Origin: Distichodus sexfasciatus
Lineage: Eukaryota; Chordata; Actinopteri; Characiformes; Distichodontidae
DNA: 64,000 bases
Assembly: GCA_032718565.1 (NCBI GenBank)
Contig: JAVGVS010000002.1
Coordinates: 12,051,416 to 12,115,415 of the forward strand
Direction: 5' to 3'
Every line of letters starts with the position of its first letter. Position 1 is the stretch's first letter. Made by a program: the position numbers and the translations under genes. Shown piece by piece: positions 34,887-46,393 of the stretch. Under the pieces are notes generated by a model, which saw nothing but the letters and a program-made list of their open reading frames with translations, searched no databases and was not told the DNA's origin.

Positions 34887-37640
34887 ATGTTCTTTGCCTT
34901 CTTTTTTACCTTTTGGACTGTAGTTACAATAAGAGGAGGTAAGGGATTTTTTAAATGTATCATTGTTTATAATAACTTTTATTTGCTTCTCCTACTGGAG
35001 GAATTCAATTTAGCTGTTTAATGAAAAACTACATAAGACAACAAGATTCATTTTACTCTCACTGGAAAAAGGTGCATTATCACTTGGTGATTTAGTATTA
35101 ATTTTAGGAGATATTTATATAAATATGATAAAAAGTTTATGTTGAAAACCAAAAGCAGACATTTACATTCTTATTCTACTATTCTAAAAGGGCAATTCTA
35201 AAAAGCACTGTTGTCATTAATGAAGCCTTTACTCTAAGAATAATTTGTTTGCTTAAGTTTTTCGTCAGCTATCTTTTTGTTTGACACAAATTATATGGCT
35301 ATCAGTGTGGTGCTACTGCATAAAGCAAAGTTCTTCATCATGACTTTTTTTGGTTACTGTTACAATATCACTATCCACAGAGCATCACACGCTTCAGTAT
35401 CTGTATATACTGCGCTCAGAACATCAGCATGAACCAGAGTTTGAACTAACAACAGTGTTTGATGGTCTCATCATCTCTCACTGTGAGAGTCCCAGTTTAA
35501 AAGAGATGCCCAGACAAGACTGGGTCAATCAAGCATTTACTGAAGAGGAATGGACAAGTAAAGACAAATTCTGTGAGGGTGAATACTACTTCCACAAGCC
35601 CTTTAGGGAGAAGATTCAACATATTGGCAACATCACAAATGGTAAGGTCTAAAATGCCCAATTTTATTCATGCATACTTGTTTGTTTTAATAAAAAATGA
35701 TATAAAGAGAATATAGCTTTTTAAAAAGTCAAGTCACTTTTGTCTCATTGTAATCAAAATGTACGTGCTGCAACTGCATCATGCACAACTGTATAAAATT
35801 TCTATGAAATATTATAGCCATAATGCCCAGGTTTTAATGGTTGCAAGTGTTACCAAGATATAATTAAAATGCATTTCAATATTTAAGAAGTACTGATACA
35901 TAAGCTGAAATAAACACCACATGCATCATATAAAATCACCATGTAAACATTTCATATTAAAATGTTATCCTCTCCAACAGAAGTAAACATTTTATTAGAG
36001 TTAGAGTTAAATTAAATGTTTTCTGTCTGTTAACACACACACTAATCTTCATTAGTTGGAAGCACCTTCATTACTGGTATTATTTAAATTTATCCAGGTG
36101 TTGTCCAAAGACTGAGAAGTTGTACTGAAGATGACTCCACAGTCTACATGACTGACAGGTGGGGTGTGAAGGGTGAAGATTTTCTTAGTTTAAACCCAAA
36201 AACACTTAAATGGCATTCTAACAGCTCACTGGCAGATGAGACAAAATCAGAATGGAACCAGCAGGAGTCAATGGTCCAGTCACTGAAGTACTTTGACCTG
36301 AAGCAGTGCAAACCATCTTTGATGAAAATGAAGCAGAGTAAAGCAGAGTATCTGAAACATAATTTGCGTAAGTCTTTTAAAGGTTTTTTTTATTAGGGCC
36401 ACAAATACAGTTTTAAATGAATTAAGTGAAAGTGAGTATTTATTTGTCATTTTATTTTGTCACAATGAAATGTGACCTCTGCATTTGACCCATCCGTGAA
36501 GGAACAGTGGGCAGCTAACAAGGGCAGCACCCAGGGAGCAGTATTTGGGGACGGTACCTTGCTCATGAGTACCTCAGTGGTAACTTTATGGGTCCTAGAT
36601 TCGAACTTGCAATCTTCTGATCACAGGGCGAACACCCTGCCGTTACGCCACCAACAGTCCCATTGTTTTGAATTGTTCCTTAAATGACAGCAGGAGATTT
36701 TCTAATGCAGAAAATTTATTTTGATTTTGATTTCTGCTATCATTAAAGTTTTTTTGTTTACTTTCAGGTCCTCGTGTGCAAATGTTTGCAAAATATTTAC
36801 AAAAGGGCGACAAAATTAATCTGCAATGCCATGTCAGTCATAATTATTTGCCAGGAGTTTGGATACAGCTGACTTTAGATGGAGTGGAAACATATCAATA
36901 TCATAAAGTCACAGGCCCGGTTCCCAATATGGATGGCTCAGTTCAAGTAAGACTTGAGACAGAGACCAGCATCACAGAGCCAAACCGCTATCACTGTGTG
37001 GTGGATGCAAATAATGTGCATGTCTCTGTTGGATGGGGTAGGCACCATCATCTTAGTTAAAAATCTGTTTGGTCTCTATGACATGTAATTAAAATATATA
37101 TCTTAAATTCTTAAGATTAGTCATTAGAAAATGAATTGTTTCATATAACAGAGTTCGCAGTGCATTTTTTAAATTCTGAAAGTTGTTTCTCTATTTATAG
37201 ATGGCAAGACATTAGACAAAAAGACTGTTGATAAAAAACTTGGACATGAGGTTTCCAGCACAGGGACCAGGCTTATAATTGTATGTGCGGTGGGAGTTTT
37301 GGTTATTTTGGCCGTCTTAAGTATATCCTTGTTTTCCAGGTGCTACAAAGGTAAGACATCATTATTATTATTATTATTATTATTATGTCAAATTATAATA
37401 CATTAAAATAACATATTTTAGGATTAGTAGGATTTGTAATTTGTTCAAAGTGTACCATTTTTTCCATTTACAGTACACCACGTGCAGACCCAGACTGATA
37501 CTCAAACAAAAGAAATGTGGCAGTACATTCACTCCCAGGAAAAGTTTGATAGAGAAGCAGCAATTGATGATGAGTTCCATGATGCAGAATACTATAGACC
37601 GCAGACCACGTCCAGCCCTTTGTCTGTTCGGCATGCCTGA
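34887..37640 (+). CDS. MHC class I-like heavy chain, lineage unresolved
   Basis: Complete 6-exon chain of 389 aa. Exons: 34887-34938 (signal peptide), 35381-35641 (alpha-1), 36098-36367 (alpha-2), 36768-37037 (alpha-3 Ig domain), 37201-37350 (connecting and membrane segment) and 37474-37640 (cytoplasmic tail). Every intron is phase 1, the classical class I pattern. Alpha-1 starts EHHTLQYLYILRSEHQHEPE. Alpha-2 keeps the disulfide pair (RSC..., then LKQC). Alpha-3 keeps the Ig pair (INLQC ... YHCVVD). One hydrophobic segment (LIIVCAVGVLVILAVLSISL) is followed by a charged tail. Class I-like chains pair with beta-2-microglobulin at the cell surface and present peptides or other ligands. The T-K-W trio of classical alpha-2 helices is not evident, and alpha-1 carries extra cysteines, so a non-classical role is likely. 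I could not place it in the U, Z, S, L or P fish lineages by eye. Confidence 0.88.
36440..36662 (-). repeat. SINE family B in the intron between alpha-2 and alpha-3
   Basis: In minus orientation: the head 'ggcgtaacggcagggtgttcg', a B-box-like 'agttcgaatct' and the full family body ending in the 'aatgcagaggtcacatttca' region. It is the best-preserved family B copy in the window. Confidence 0.7.
37363..37386. repeat. (ATT)n microsatellite in the last MHC-like intron
   Basis: About eight ATT units shortly after the donor of the membrane exon. Confidence 0.85.
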
Positions 37641-37757
37641 GGACAGCGTGAAATAAAATTAATTGTCCACCTCTTACTTAGAAGGGACAGTGAGGAGAAT
37701 GTCATATCAGCACAGACTTCAAATGAGAAATAATTTTTTACCTATGTTATATTTCAA

Positions 37758-38121
37758 GGGAGGGCGGCACGGTGGCGCAGTGGTTAGTGCTGCCGCCTCA
37801 CAGCGAGAAGGTCCTGGGTTCGAACCCTGGGGACGGGCATAGGGCCTTTCTGTGCGGAGTTTGCACGCTCTCCCTGTGTTTGTGTGGGTTTGCTCCGGGC
37901 ACTCCGGTTTCCTCCCACAGTCCAAAGGCATGCACGACAGGTTAATTGCTATGCCAATTTAGTGACTCTAAATTGGCCCTGTAAGGTGTGACTGTGTGTG
38001 AGTGTGTGCCCTGCGGTATGTTGGCACCTGCCCAGGGTTGGTCCCTGCCTTGCGCCCGACAGCTCCTGGGACAGGCTCCGGTCCCCCCGCGACCCCAGTT
38101 GGGATTAAGTGGTTCGGATGA
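37758..38121 (+). repeat. SINE family A, full length with target duplication
   Basis: A 364-bp element with a tRNA-type RNA polymerase III promoter: an A-box match in 'tggcgcagtggttagtgc' and a B-box match in 'ggttcgaaccc'. It is flanked by an exact 9-bp direct repeat ATATTTCAA (37749-37757 and 38122-38130). It lies about 120 bp downstream of the MHC-like stop codon, possibly in its 3' UTR. The intact boxes and clean duplication make it the youngest-looking copy here. Confidence 0.85.
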
Positions 38122-38130
38122 ATATTTCAA

Positions 38131-40396
38131 AGGACAAACTTAGATCAATATGAAGGGAGATGAAGCTATTCGTGTGGTATAGGTGTGGGTGAATGCAAAG
38201 GTCTCGATTCAACAAATCAGCAGCTTTAATAGCAGTTATCCCAGCTGCTATTATGAGCCATTGCTAGAGGGTCGACTGGGAACATAGCGGGTTTAATTAT
38301 GTCTTTATTCCACATGTAACTCCTTAATCCCAAACACAAAAGATTTCTTAAATGTTATTTCTCTGTGCTCACAATGTGTTTGTAGTCAGAGTTTGAAGTT
38401 AATGGTGGTGGTAGTGACCTAGGGGTAGGATACTTGGCTCTGGACCTAGCGGCTCCTGGGTTCAAGCCTGGTTCTATCCTACCTCAAGCACTACCACCAC
38501 TGAGGCCAAATTTCTCTGGGTAGACTGACCGTTCATGTGGATATAAGTGTTTGATAAATTACCGTAACTATGAGCTCTACAGAAACCAAACTGTCTGTAG
38601 ATATATCTTTACTTTTTTTTAAAATTTAGCTTGACCCTTACACATTTCATTCTGATCAAAATGAAATTATTTTTCGAAACTATATTGCTTTATTGGTTGT
38701 GATGGTTTACATTTGATAACAAGACATATTACTGCAGTATAAACTGTATAAGATATTGACTGTGGATTGTGTGGAATTTACTGCAATTAATGGAATAAAT
38801 ACTTAATAAATCTTTTAAATTATCAGAGTTATCAAAATGTCACACACGTAATAGCAAAAGTACAAACAAGCTATGGATAAGAGTAATTTGTTCATTATCG
38901 TTATCTCTTTAAATGTTTTTTGGTTGAAATTGGAGATTTTGAAGAATTTTACTGCAGGATCTGGGAGTGGATCATTCTGGCTCCTGTCACACCACAGTAC
39001 CTCTGTGTTCCTATTGATAGATGCAGCTGTCTCTTGCTGCTTGTGTCCAATCAGAGGCCTGATTTAAAAACAGCTACCAGCTGCCATCACACTACTAAGC
39101 AGCACAGAGTGAGTGTGAGGGGACATTCTAAGATAAGAAGAGGCTATTTGTGAACTTAGCTACTAAAAAGATATTCTGTAACAATAGGGTGCCTGACATT
39201 ATATTCCAGTTAAATACAGTTAAAAGTCCGTCATAAATATTATAGCCAGTTGCAGTTATCATTATTGACATAATTTCTCACTGTGATACAGCAAGTAGAT
39301 TAATACAAGAATGAGTTCATACAGAATTTCAGCCACAGAGCAAACTATCCTAGTGTAGGCTTCATGGTGTCTTCCTACAAGCAAATGCATTCTTACAATG
39401 AACTTCATGGACCATCTGACTGTCCTCACTCCAGACATTTCCTTTCTACAGCTCATTAAAAGGTTTGAGTGGAGGTCGAACATATTTGACATGCTCATGT
39501 CTATGAGCTTCCATCGAGCCACAACAGCTTCAATTATTCTTCTGTACAAGATTCTTCAAATATGATACACTATTATGGAAACATCCTGCTGGCAAACAGC
39601 TGAAAACCTAATGAGAATTTTTAGCACCAAACAACAACTTGGTCAGATGCAGAAAGACACACCTGCCACTTTCTGTCAGTGTCCGTTCTTATCTCAGTCT
39701 GCAGTCCTAACACTAAGGTTTAATTCTCATGAAATCCCAAGGGTTGGTTATTTATAGTCTTTTGCGTTTGTGTTGCGTTCATGGGACTGTCCTGTAAGTA
39801 CAAGTCTGATAAGCACAGTACTGTATGTTCGAGTAGCCCTCAATGGAACTCGCTCACTTAAGTAATCAGTCTAATATAGTTTTATCAGAGACGACAGGAA
39901 TGTTTTAACTTCAGCCCACATACGTAAATCACTAAATAAGTCAACTTACTAATTACCAGATAAATAAATTCTAGCCTAACTTATTTTTAAATAGCAAGGC
40001 AATCTTCTACTAACAAACAATTTACTTAACAAATTAAGTTATTTGATTATTGTGCTATAACGTTTCAATGTTTAAAATGATTACAATAAATGGCATCCAA
40101 AATGAATGAACTACTCATAGTAGTAGATAAGTGTAGTCCTCCACAATTAGAGCTTGCCTGATTTAAACATGCTTAAATAAGGACCTAAGATACAAGGGGA
40201 GTTCATCTGTTTTGTGTCTGGCACTCATGGAATCCCTACACACACTTAAGGGAGGAGGTTCCGGAGGTCAGGGTCTCTGTGCTAGAGCCCCGGGGAAGAA
40301 AATAGATCACTGTGCATCTGTTTGAAAACCTCCTTCCACAGAACAAGAACTGAGCAGCTTCTCACTCAGTGGAGGTCACATGGGCCGAGAGGAGAC
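38131..40396. other. Spacer between the MHC-like gene and troponin T; one tRNA-like repeat
   Basis: A third tRNA-like repeat occupies about 38405-38560 (A-box-like 'tgacctaggggtagga', B-box-like 'gggttcaagcc'). The rest is AT-rich, and no gene was recognised in it. Confidence 0.45.
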
Positions 40397-40404
40397 TATA
40401 AAAA
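40397..40404 (+). promoter_or_regulatory. TATA box of the troponin T gene
   Basis: TATAAAAA lies 139 bp before the MSDTEE start codon, in a GC-richer stretch. That implies a 5' UTR of about 115 nt if no 5' intron is present. A strong TATA box fits a muscle structural gene. Confidence 0.7.
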
Positions 40405-40542
40405 CGCCCGGCATCCACTTACAATACCTCACACCCTTCTTTCTCCTCATCTCCAGCTGGCCTGTGAGTGGTGAAGTCAGGCAGCTCCTCAACCTCTCAT
40501 TTCTTTCTCACATTTCAAGTCAGCACACAATACTCTAGCACC

Positions 40543-41367
40543 ATGTCGGACACTGAGGAGATCGTGGAGGAGTACGAGGAGGAAGAAGTGGATGAGGCAG
40601 AGGAGGAGGTGGAGGAGGCTCCTCTAGTGGAAGCAAAAGAAGAAGAAGAAGAGCAGACACAGGAGGTTGAGGAAGAAGAGGCCGAAGAGGCAGAAGAGGA
40701 AGACTCTAAGCCCAAACCCAAACTGTTTGTCCCGAACATCGCTCCCCCAAAGCTGCCCGATGGCGAGAGGGTGGACTTCGATGACCTTCACCGCAAGCGG
40801 CTGGAGAAGGACTACAACGAGCTGCAGAGCCTCATTCAGCTGCATTTCTCCAACAGGCAGAAGGAGGAGGACGATTTGGTGGCCCTGAAGACCCGCATCG
40901 AGCGTCGCCGTGCCGACCGGGCTGAGCAGCAGCGGATACGGGCTGAGCATGAGCGGGAGAGGCAAGCCCGGCTGGCCGAGGAGAAGGCACGACGTGAGGA
41001 GGAGGCTGCCAAACTGCGTGCCGAGGAGGACGCCAAGAAAAAGAAGCTCCTCAACAACAAGTCCTATGGCGGCTACCTGCAGAAAGTGGACCAGAAGAAA
41101 GGAAAGAAGTTGACGGAGAGGGAAAAGAAGACCAAGGTTCTCATGGAGCGCCGCAAGCCACTTAACATCGACCACCTCAACCAGGACAAGCTGGCAGAGA
41201 AGGCTCGCGACCTCTGGCAGTGGCTGCAGCAGCTCCACGCTGAGAAGTTCGACCTGGGTGAGCAACTCAAGAGGCAGAAGTATGATATCAACGTGCTGCA
41301 CAACCGTGTCAACGACCATCAGAGATACTCCAAGACAACCAAGACCAGCAGGAAGTCCTGGAAGTAA
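40543..41367 (+). CDS. Troponin T, cardiac/slow-like, intronless
   Basis: A single uninterrupted frame of 274 aa. Troponin T anchors the troponin complex to tropomyosin in striated muscle thin filaments. The start at 40543 gives the family N-terminus MSDTEEIVEEYEEEE; an in-frame upstream ATG at 40468 would add 25 unrelated residues and is not preferred. Residues 1-55 are strongly acidic. PPKLPDGERVDFDDLHRKRL (about 68-87) begins the first tropomyosin-binding region. A long charged helix with RIERRRADRAEQQRIRAEHE follows. The C-terminal half with KKLTEREKKTKVL, ARDLWQWLQQLHAEKFDL and KYDINVLHNRVNDHQ forms the coiled coil with troponin I. The usual C-terminal GRWK is replaced by SRKSWK. Ordinary troponin T genes have many small exons, so lack of introns points to an old, functional retrogene. 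Intronless troponin T genes have been described in teleosts. Residues match TNNT2/TNNT1 better than fast TNNT3. Confidence 0.93.
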   Translation: MSDTEEIVEEYEEEEVDEAEEEVEEAPLVEAKEEEEEQTQEVEEEEAEEAEEEDSKPKPKLFVPNIAPPKLPDGERVDFDDLHRKRLEKDYNELQSLIQLHFSNRQKEEDDLVALKTRIERRRADRAEQQRIRAEHERERQARLAEEKARREEEAAKLRAEEDAKKKKLLNNKSYGGYLQKVDQKKGKKLTEREKKTKVLMERRKPLNIDHLNQDKLAEKARDLWQWLQQLHAEKFDLGEQLKRQKYDINVLHNRVNDHQRYSKTTKTSRKSWK

Positions 41368-41847
41368 ACGGGTTATGTTCAGAAGTAGGATATGTAATGT
41401 TGGTGGCATACAGTTTCAATTACATTTTAACATTTTGATTTCATTGAAATCGGTTTGTCTCAGAAGAACAGACTCTCTGTCATCATAAAACTGTTCCTAG
41501 AATGCTAGTTGCCAATGTTTAGCCAAGATTCAGAAAAATCTGTTCATTTGGTAAAGATTTAAGTTTGTCTCCCTTGTTAAAGCATTTTAAAATGTTTTCT
41601 TTGTATCATGTGCAATTTTGTGTTTTTGTTTCATGTGTTCATGTTCTTTTACGAATATGCAGTGTTAATCAAAAGTCATTAGAACAATTATCCACTCAAC
41701 ATTTCATTTGCCTTGTGTTTCTTGTGGGGATGTAAGATGTACTTATATGGACACCCTCAACACTTCAAACTCCACAGCTCACTTGGAATGCTGATAAGTT
41801 TAAGATAGGACCACTTTGAGAAATGCCTTTGTCAAGAACTAAACTCT

Positions 41848-41864
41848 AATAAAAATGTAATAAA
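41848..41864 (+). terminator. Troponin T polyadenylation signals
   Basis: Two AATAAA hexamers (41848-41853 and 41859-41864), about 480 bp after the stop codon. Confidence 0.65.
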
Positions 41865-41925
41865 GGTTGATCACGTGCAGCTTTTTGTTAAAAAAACCCC
41901 CAGAAAAATAATTTCAATTAAAATT

Positions 41926-41935
41926 TTTATTTATT
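41926..41935 (-). terminator. endou polyadenylation signals (minus strand)
   Basis: Overlapping TTTATT on plus, that is AATAAA on minus, about 530 bp after the endou stop. It is only about 62 bp from the troponin T signals, so the two genes converge very tightly. Confidence 0.55.
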
Positions 41936-42461
41936 TTTAAAGAAATCTTTTTAGTCTTCATAATGAGAAAATAAAAAAGATCGTGTACATAAATCCATGT
42001 TTAAGAACGGCAATTCCGTATTTTAAGTCAGAATGAGCAACATTCAGAAAACATTCTCTGTCCTTCTTGAAGTGGAGTTCATTTTGTTACTTGATACCGC
42101 CATACACAAATAAATCATGATTATTATTTGACTTTAGTTTCTAGTCTACAACCAAGAAGACACACCAGGTTAAACATTTACACATTATGAACTTTTGTAA
42201 CAGTAAAACAAGCAAGGTTTGTTTACCAGAAAGAAAGAGAAGCATGGACTGACGATTAAAATGCTCAATTAGAAAGTAAAAGAGAAACATGAATATTGGT
42301 CAGTAATTGTTGTGTAAAACATCCAACTAAAATGTCATGAACAAATACTTTTAACTAAAAACAACTTGCTTGAGTAATGTTTTGCTAGGATTTTTAAGGT
42401 CAAACAAGTAAACTTTATCCCTCTGAGCTTTTCTGTTTCCATTGCCCTGCTCAGGGATCTA

Positions 42462-45400
42462 CTAATCTCTGTTGTTGCTGCTGAGCATTTTGGGATAGGA
42501 CGTTCCAATAGAGTGCCCATGACGGCACACCACAATCTCCAGCAGGTACTCATCCACCTTCACCACCGTGTTGGTAACACGTCCATTATCCAAAAGGAAG
42601 ATGATGGTGAAGAGTGCAAACTCAAACTCAGGACTGACGCCGATGAAGGAGCTTCCCACTGGTTTTACCAGCCCCTTCCAGCTGAACTGCAGGTTCAGGA
42701 CGTGATCATCTTCATCAGGCTAAAGCAAGCACAGGAACACAGGGCGATAGTGTATTATTTAAAGTTTATTTGCCAAGCTGATCTAGCCAAACAATCTGAA
42801 ACCAAGAGCATACTGAAATATCCGGGTAGCACCTGATGGGCTGAATGTTACCAAAAACTTACACAAACTTAAAATACTTGTTTTTTTAACCTAGCTTAAA
42901 CAAACAAATGTGTAACACTGGTATAAAGAAATGCATGTTAAGGAATAGTTAGGAAAGCAGCTTAGTTTTTAATTTGCGGTTGCCCATGACATCCATGGAC
43001 TTCATTGACAGACAACCACATATAGCACAAACACAGTAACATCTGATGTGAAAAGTTTGTCACTACAGTATGTGTACACAAATTTATCTTAAATTCCATC
43101 TGCAGTTTTAAAAACAAAACTTGCCATTCAGTACACCTGGGAAATTCTCCTCACCAACCACCTTTCAATAACTCAAAGTTGGTTTGTAATGACGCAAGCC
43201 TCTGCCTGTATGTCCCAAAACTACACAGACGCAGTGAAAAGGCTACTTTGTCGTTATGATAATGCCTGTATAACCATGTCAAGCATAAACCAGGCTTCAG
43301 TCAGACAGGAACCCATGGAAATTTGGGCCAAACTTCGAAATTTGCATTTTTAAAAAAATCCTAACATACCGTGTCTTTGACTCTGGCCTTGTATCCTTTG
43401 TAGTCCACAAAGTTCAGCTTCTCCTGCAGGTAAAACTGGACCCAGTTATGAAGGCCCATAATCTCTTTACCATGCTTGGTCTCTCCAACGAAGACATGTT
43501 CAAACCCACAGGAGTCTTCACTAAATCAGAGGGGAAAAAAACACAGTTGGCCAACTCTTGAACAAATATCTTAAAATTAAACACCAACTATTTATTATTA
43601 TATATTTGTGTGCACAGATATCAACTAACATTAACAGAGGCCGAACCTTGTTGTAAATATGAGTTTGCACTCCACTGCCATCTAGTGGACATTGTTTATA
43701 ATAGAACACGTCTGTGTAACTCGGAACACTAATGAGTAAATTTGGCACAGTGTGTGATGTGTTATGTGACTCACCCTCCACTTCTGTCTCTGTGATAGAG
43801 CTTGAACCAGATGTCATAGAGCTGCTTTTTAAACTGGGCTATGTCTGCGGGAGATTTTCCTTTGCTGACTAAATACTTATGGGCACGCTGAAACAAAAAA
43901 ACAGGGTCAAGCATTTGACAAATATTAATACTGTATTGTTGCACAGAAAAACAGAGCATTCAGGCATGTCAATAAGAAAGTAACATATGTACCTTCATGA
44001 CCTCTGTCTTCAGAATGGCATCCAGAAAGAGGTGATTCTCCTGCTCCTCTTCACTCGTCACCTTCTCAGCCACACCTGTGGACATCTCATAATTGTCCAG
44101 AAGCTTTATGAAGCCTTCAGAAAGACAAAGTGAAAAAACAGTAAAATGCAAAGCGATGAAAATGAATAACCAGCTTCTGACAATAAAGACAGTAATACAA
44201 GAAAATCACTACAAATCAAGCAAATCCATTTATATCATGGTCATTTGTAAAGTTAGGGACTGAAGACCGACAATACTTACATGCATAACTACTGATGCTT
44301 TTAAGCATGTCCTCATTGACATAAGTGAACAGGGGCGATTTGGCTTTGTCTTTGGCAGAATTACTGCCCTGGGCTACAAAATCAGCTTTGCCCTGAAGAA
44401 AAAGGACTTTTCTCAAAAAACAAACTACAAATTAAGATAAAATGTACAGATTCTTTGCTAAAACAATTAAGGGACTCCAATATCAAAAAATCTGTTAGAA
44501 TCTAATAATATTACTGTAATATTGCCAATTTTGCTTAATTGCTTGAATTGCTGCAATCAGTTTTACCTGCAGATTAATGATGTAGTCTTTCCCAGGCTTT
44601 AGACGGTTTACATCCTGCTTCCACAGCTCGTTCAAGATCGAGGAGAGTTCCTGATTAACAACGGGACTAAAAATAAAATAAATATAACGTTACATTTAAC
44701 TTACTCTTTAAAGAATTTCATTTACAGCATTAATCCAAACTGTAAACAGAATTCATGTCCAGTCCCAGGTACTGGCCCTTACTACAGTGTAATTGATTGA
44801 TTTCTCTTATTTACCCACCCTGATGAGTACATCAGCTCTTTATCTTGGGTTCTTAAAACAGATAATGCTGTGAGAACCACAGTCATTAGGTCATCAGAAA
44901 AACACAATGTATCACATGGACTGGGATTATAGTGTGATGGGTTTGTCCTTTTCTACTGATCTTCACAGAAAATCTGATCCCAACTGAGTTCTTATTCAGA
45001 CAAACACCTCTCCGTTAACAGGCTCAGTCTTATTAGCTGATGGTGCAGGTAAAGACATGTATCATAATCTAAAATGGCTATTAACGCTGGTCTTACCACA
45101 ACTCTGAATACTTTATGGGTGTGGAAGTCATTGGTTACAAGGGGGGCGGATGAAGATAGACAGTTGAATGAAGCAATCCAACATAGATTTTTGAAAGATA
45201 ACTGTCACAAGTAGTAAATGTACTTATCCACCTTATGTCCTCTGATATTTGCATGCCGTTGTTGCAACAAACACTACGACTGTTTTTGTACGCTGGATGA
45301 ATGTTATTGGACATCTCAAAATAACTGAAAATTACAGACAACACATTACCTACTATTAAAATGGTGCTATACAGCATGTAATACATTTGACGGATTACAG

Positions 45401-46036
45401 ATGCTGATATGAACAGGTCCCAGTTATTTTCAGGACATGGTGATATCTTTTGAGATTTGGTTTATTTATGCAGTCGCTATGCCAACCCAAACCATAACGA
45501 TCTCTCTCAAAACCACATTTTCTTTCTTTTCCTGCCCATGTGACCCTCCCCATTGTTGGGTAACATGAAACCTAATGAAGTTGAACACAAAAGTTTACCT
45601 CCACTTACGTCAAAAGAGTCCAAATCATCTTACAATTAAATATTTGCAGACCTTGAGCACAAAGCCTTTGATCCATTTAAAATCAAAATGTGTAAAAGTT
45701 TAAAGAATCTGAAGTAAGTCTATATCTGTCAGTTAAACAGATGGATACACTTTATGACTGTTATATACAACTGATAATAAAATCCGCAACATGCACTGAA
45801 CTTGTTTTACGGAAGAATTTAGTAGCAAAATCAGCACAGCATCTTAAAACTTATTCTAAACCATGATTAACGTTTTGCTGCTACACGAGTGACTTGTGCT
45901 TACTCTAAACAAGAGACGTCACATTTGTAAGAAAATCTTATCGAATATATGAAGGAAACCAGAAAATCAAGTATTTCGGAATAAAATGTACTAACGTTAG
46001 ACATAAACAGTGATAAGCGTCTTACCCTTTAGCCAT
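42462..46036 (-). CDS. endou: Poly(U)-specific endoribonuclease (EndoU family), intracellular form
   Basis: Complete 7-exon gene encoding 288 aa, close to the 292 aa of Xenopus XendoU. Exons in transcript order: 46026-46036, 44567-44666, 44281-44392, 43993-44114, 43775-43887, 43370-43520 and 42462-42719; phases close (867 nt). EndoU enzymes cleave RNA at uridylates in a Mn- or Ca-dependent way, giving 2',3'-cyclic phosphate ends. Probable catalytic residues are H161 (in CGFEHVFVGE), H177 (GLHNW) and K222 (GLVKPVG). The downstream SPEFEFALFT strand motif is also typical. The N-terminus is MAKGPVVNQEL, with no signal peptide and no somatomedin-B domains, unlike human secreted ENDOU, so it should be cytosolic or nuclear. 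Exon 1 codes for only three residues plus two bases. Teleosts have several paralogues (endou, endou2, endouc) and I cannot tell which. It shares a promoter region with cyb5r3. Confidence 0.93.
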
Positions 46037-46393
46037 AATTAAAAGTTGATCTTCCTTAGTCTTGTAGTGTAACGTTACACCCGTGGTCAATTCACTTCAT
46101 ATATCCTGGAAGTTTTTCGACCTGTCAATCCGTTTTATTTACAGTATTTGTGGGCCAATGGGAGTCGAGAAAATGTAACTTCCCCACAAAGACCCGCCCA
46201 CGACTCACGTCCGGCGATGCAATTGGCTAAGTTCCTCACGAGGGCGGAGTAAAGGGTGTGGCTTAATAGACGAACGCGGAAGCAACTTGGAGGGTGGAGT
46301 AGGAGTTAGCCAGTTAGCCGTTTAGCACGCTAGCTGCGCGTTGACAGTTGGCGAGTGCGGAAGATTAACTTGGCTGCACTACGGCGAGACGAG
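46037..46393. promoter_or_regulatory. Bidirectional endou/cyb5r3 promoter
   Basis: Only 357 bp separate the two start codons. The region holds oppositely oriented CCAAT boxes (46155-46159 on plus; ATTGG at 46222-46226) and GC-box-like gggcgga near 46242, with no TATA box. This is typical of a housekeeping bidirectional promoter. Confidence 0.7.

Noticed and set aside
36472..36687. 71-codon frame inside the MHC-like intron
   Set aside because: Lies in a SINE family B copy.
40468..40542. Upstream in-frame ATG of troponin T
   Set aside because: The extra 25 residues do not resemble any troponin T, whereas MSDTEE at 40543 is the family start.
40624..41409. 261-codon minus frame opposite troponin T
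   Set aside because: A shadow of the charged helical troponin T frame: leucine-rich because Glu/Lys codons read backwards. No family match.
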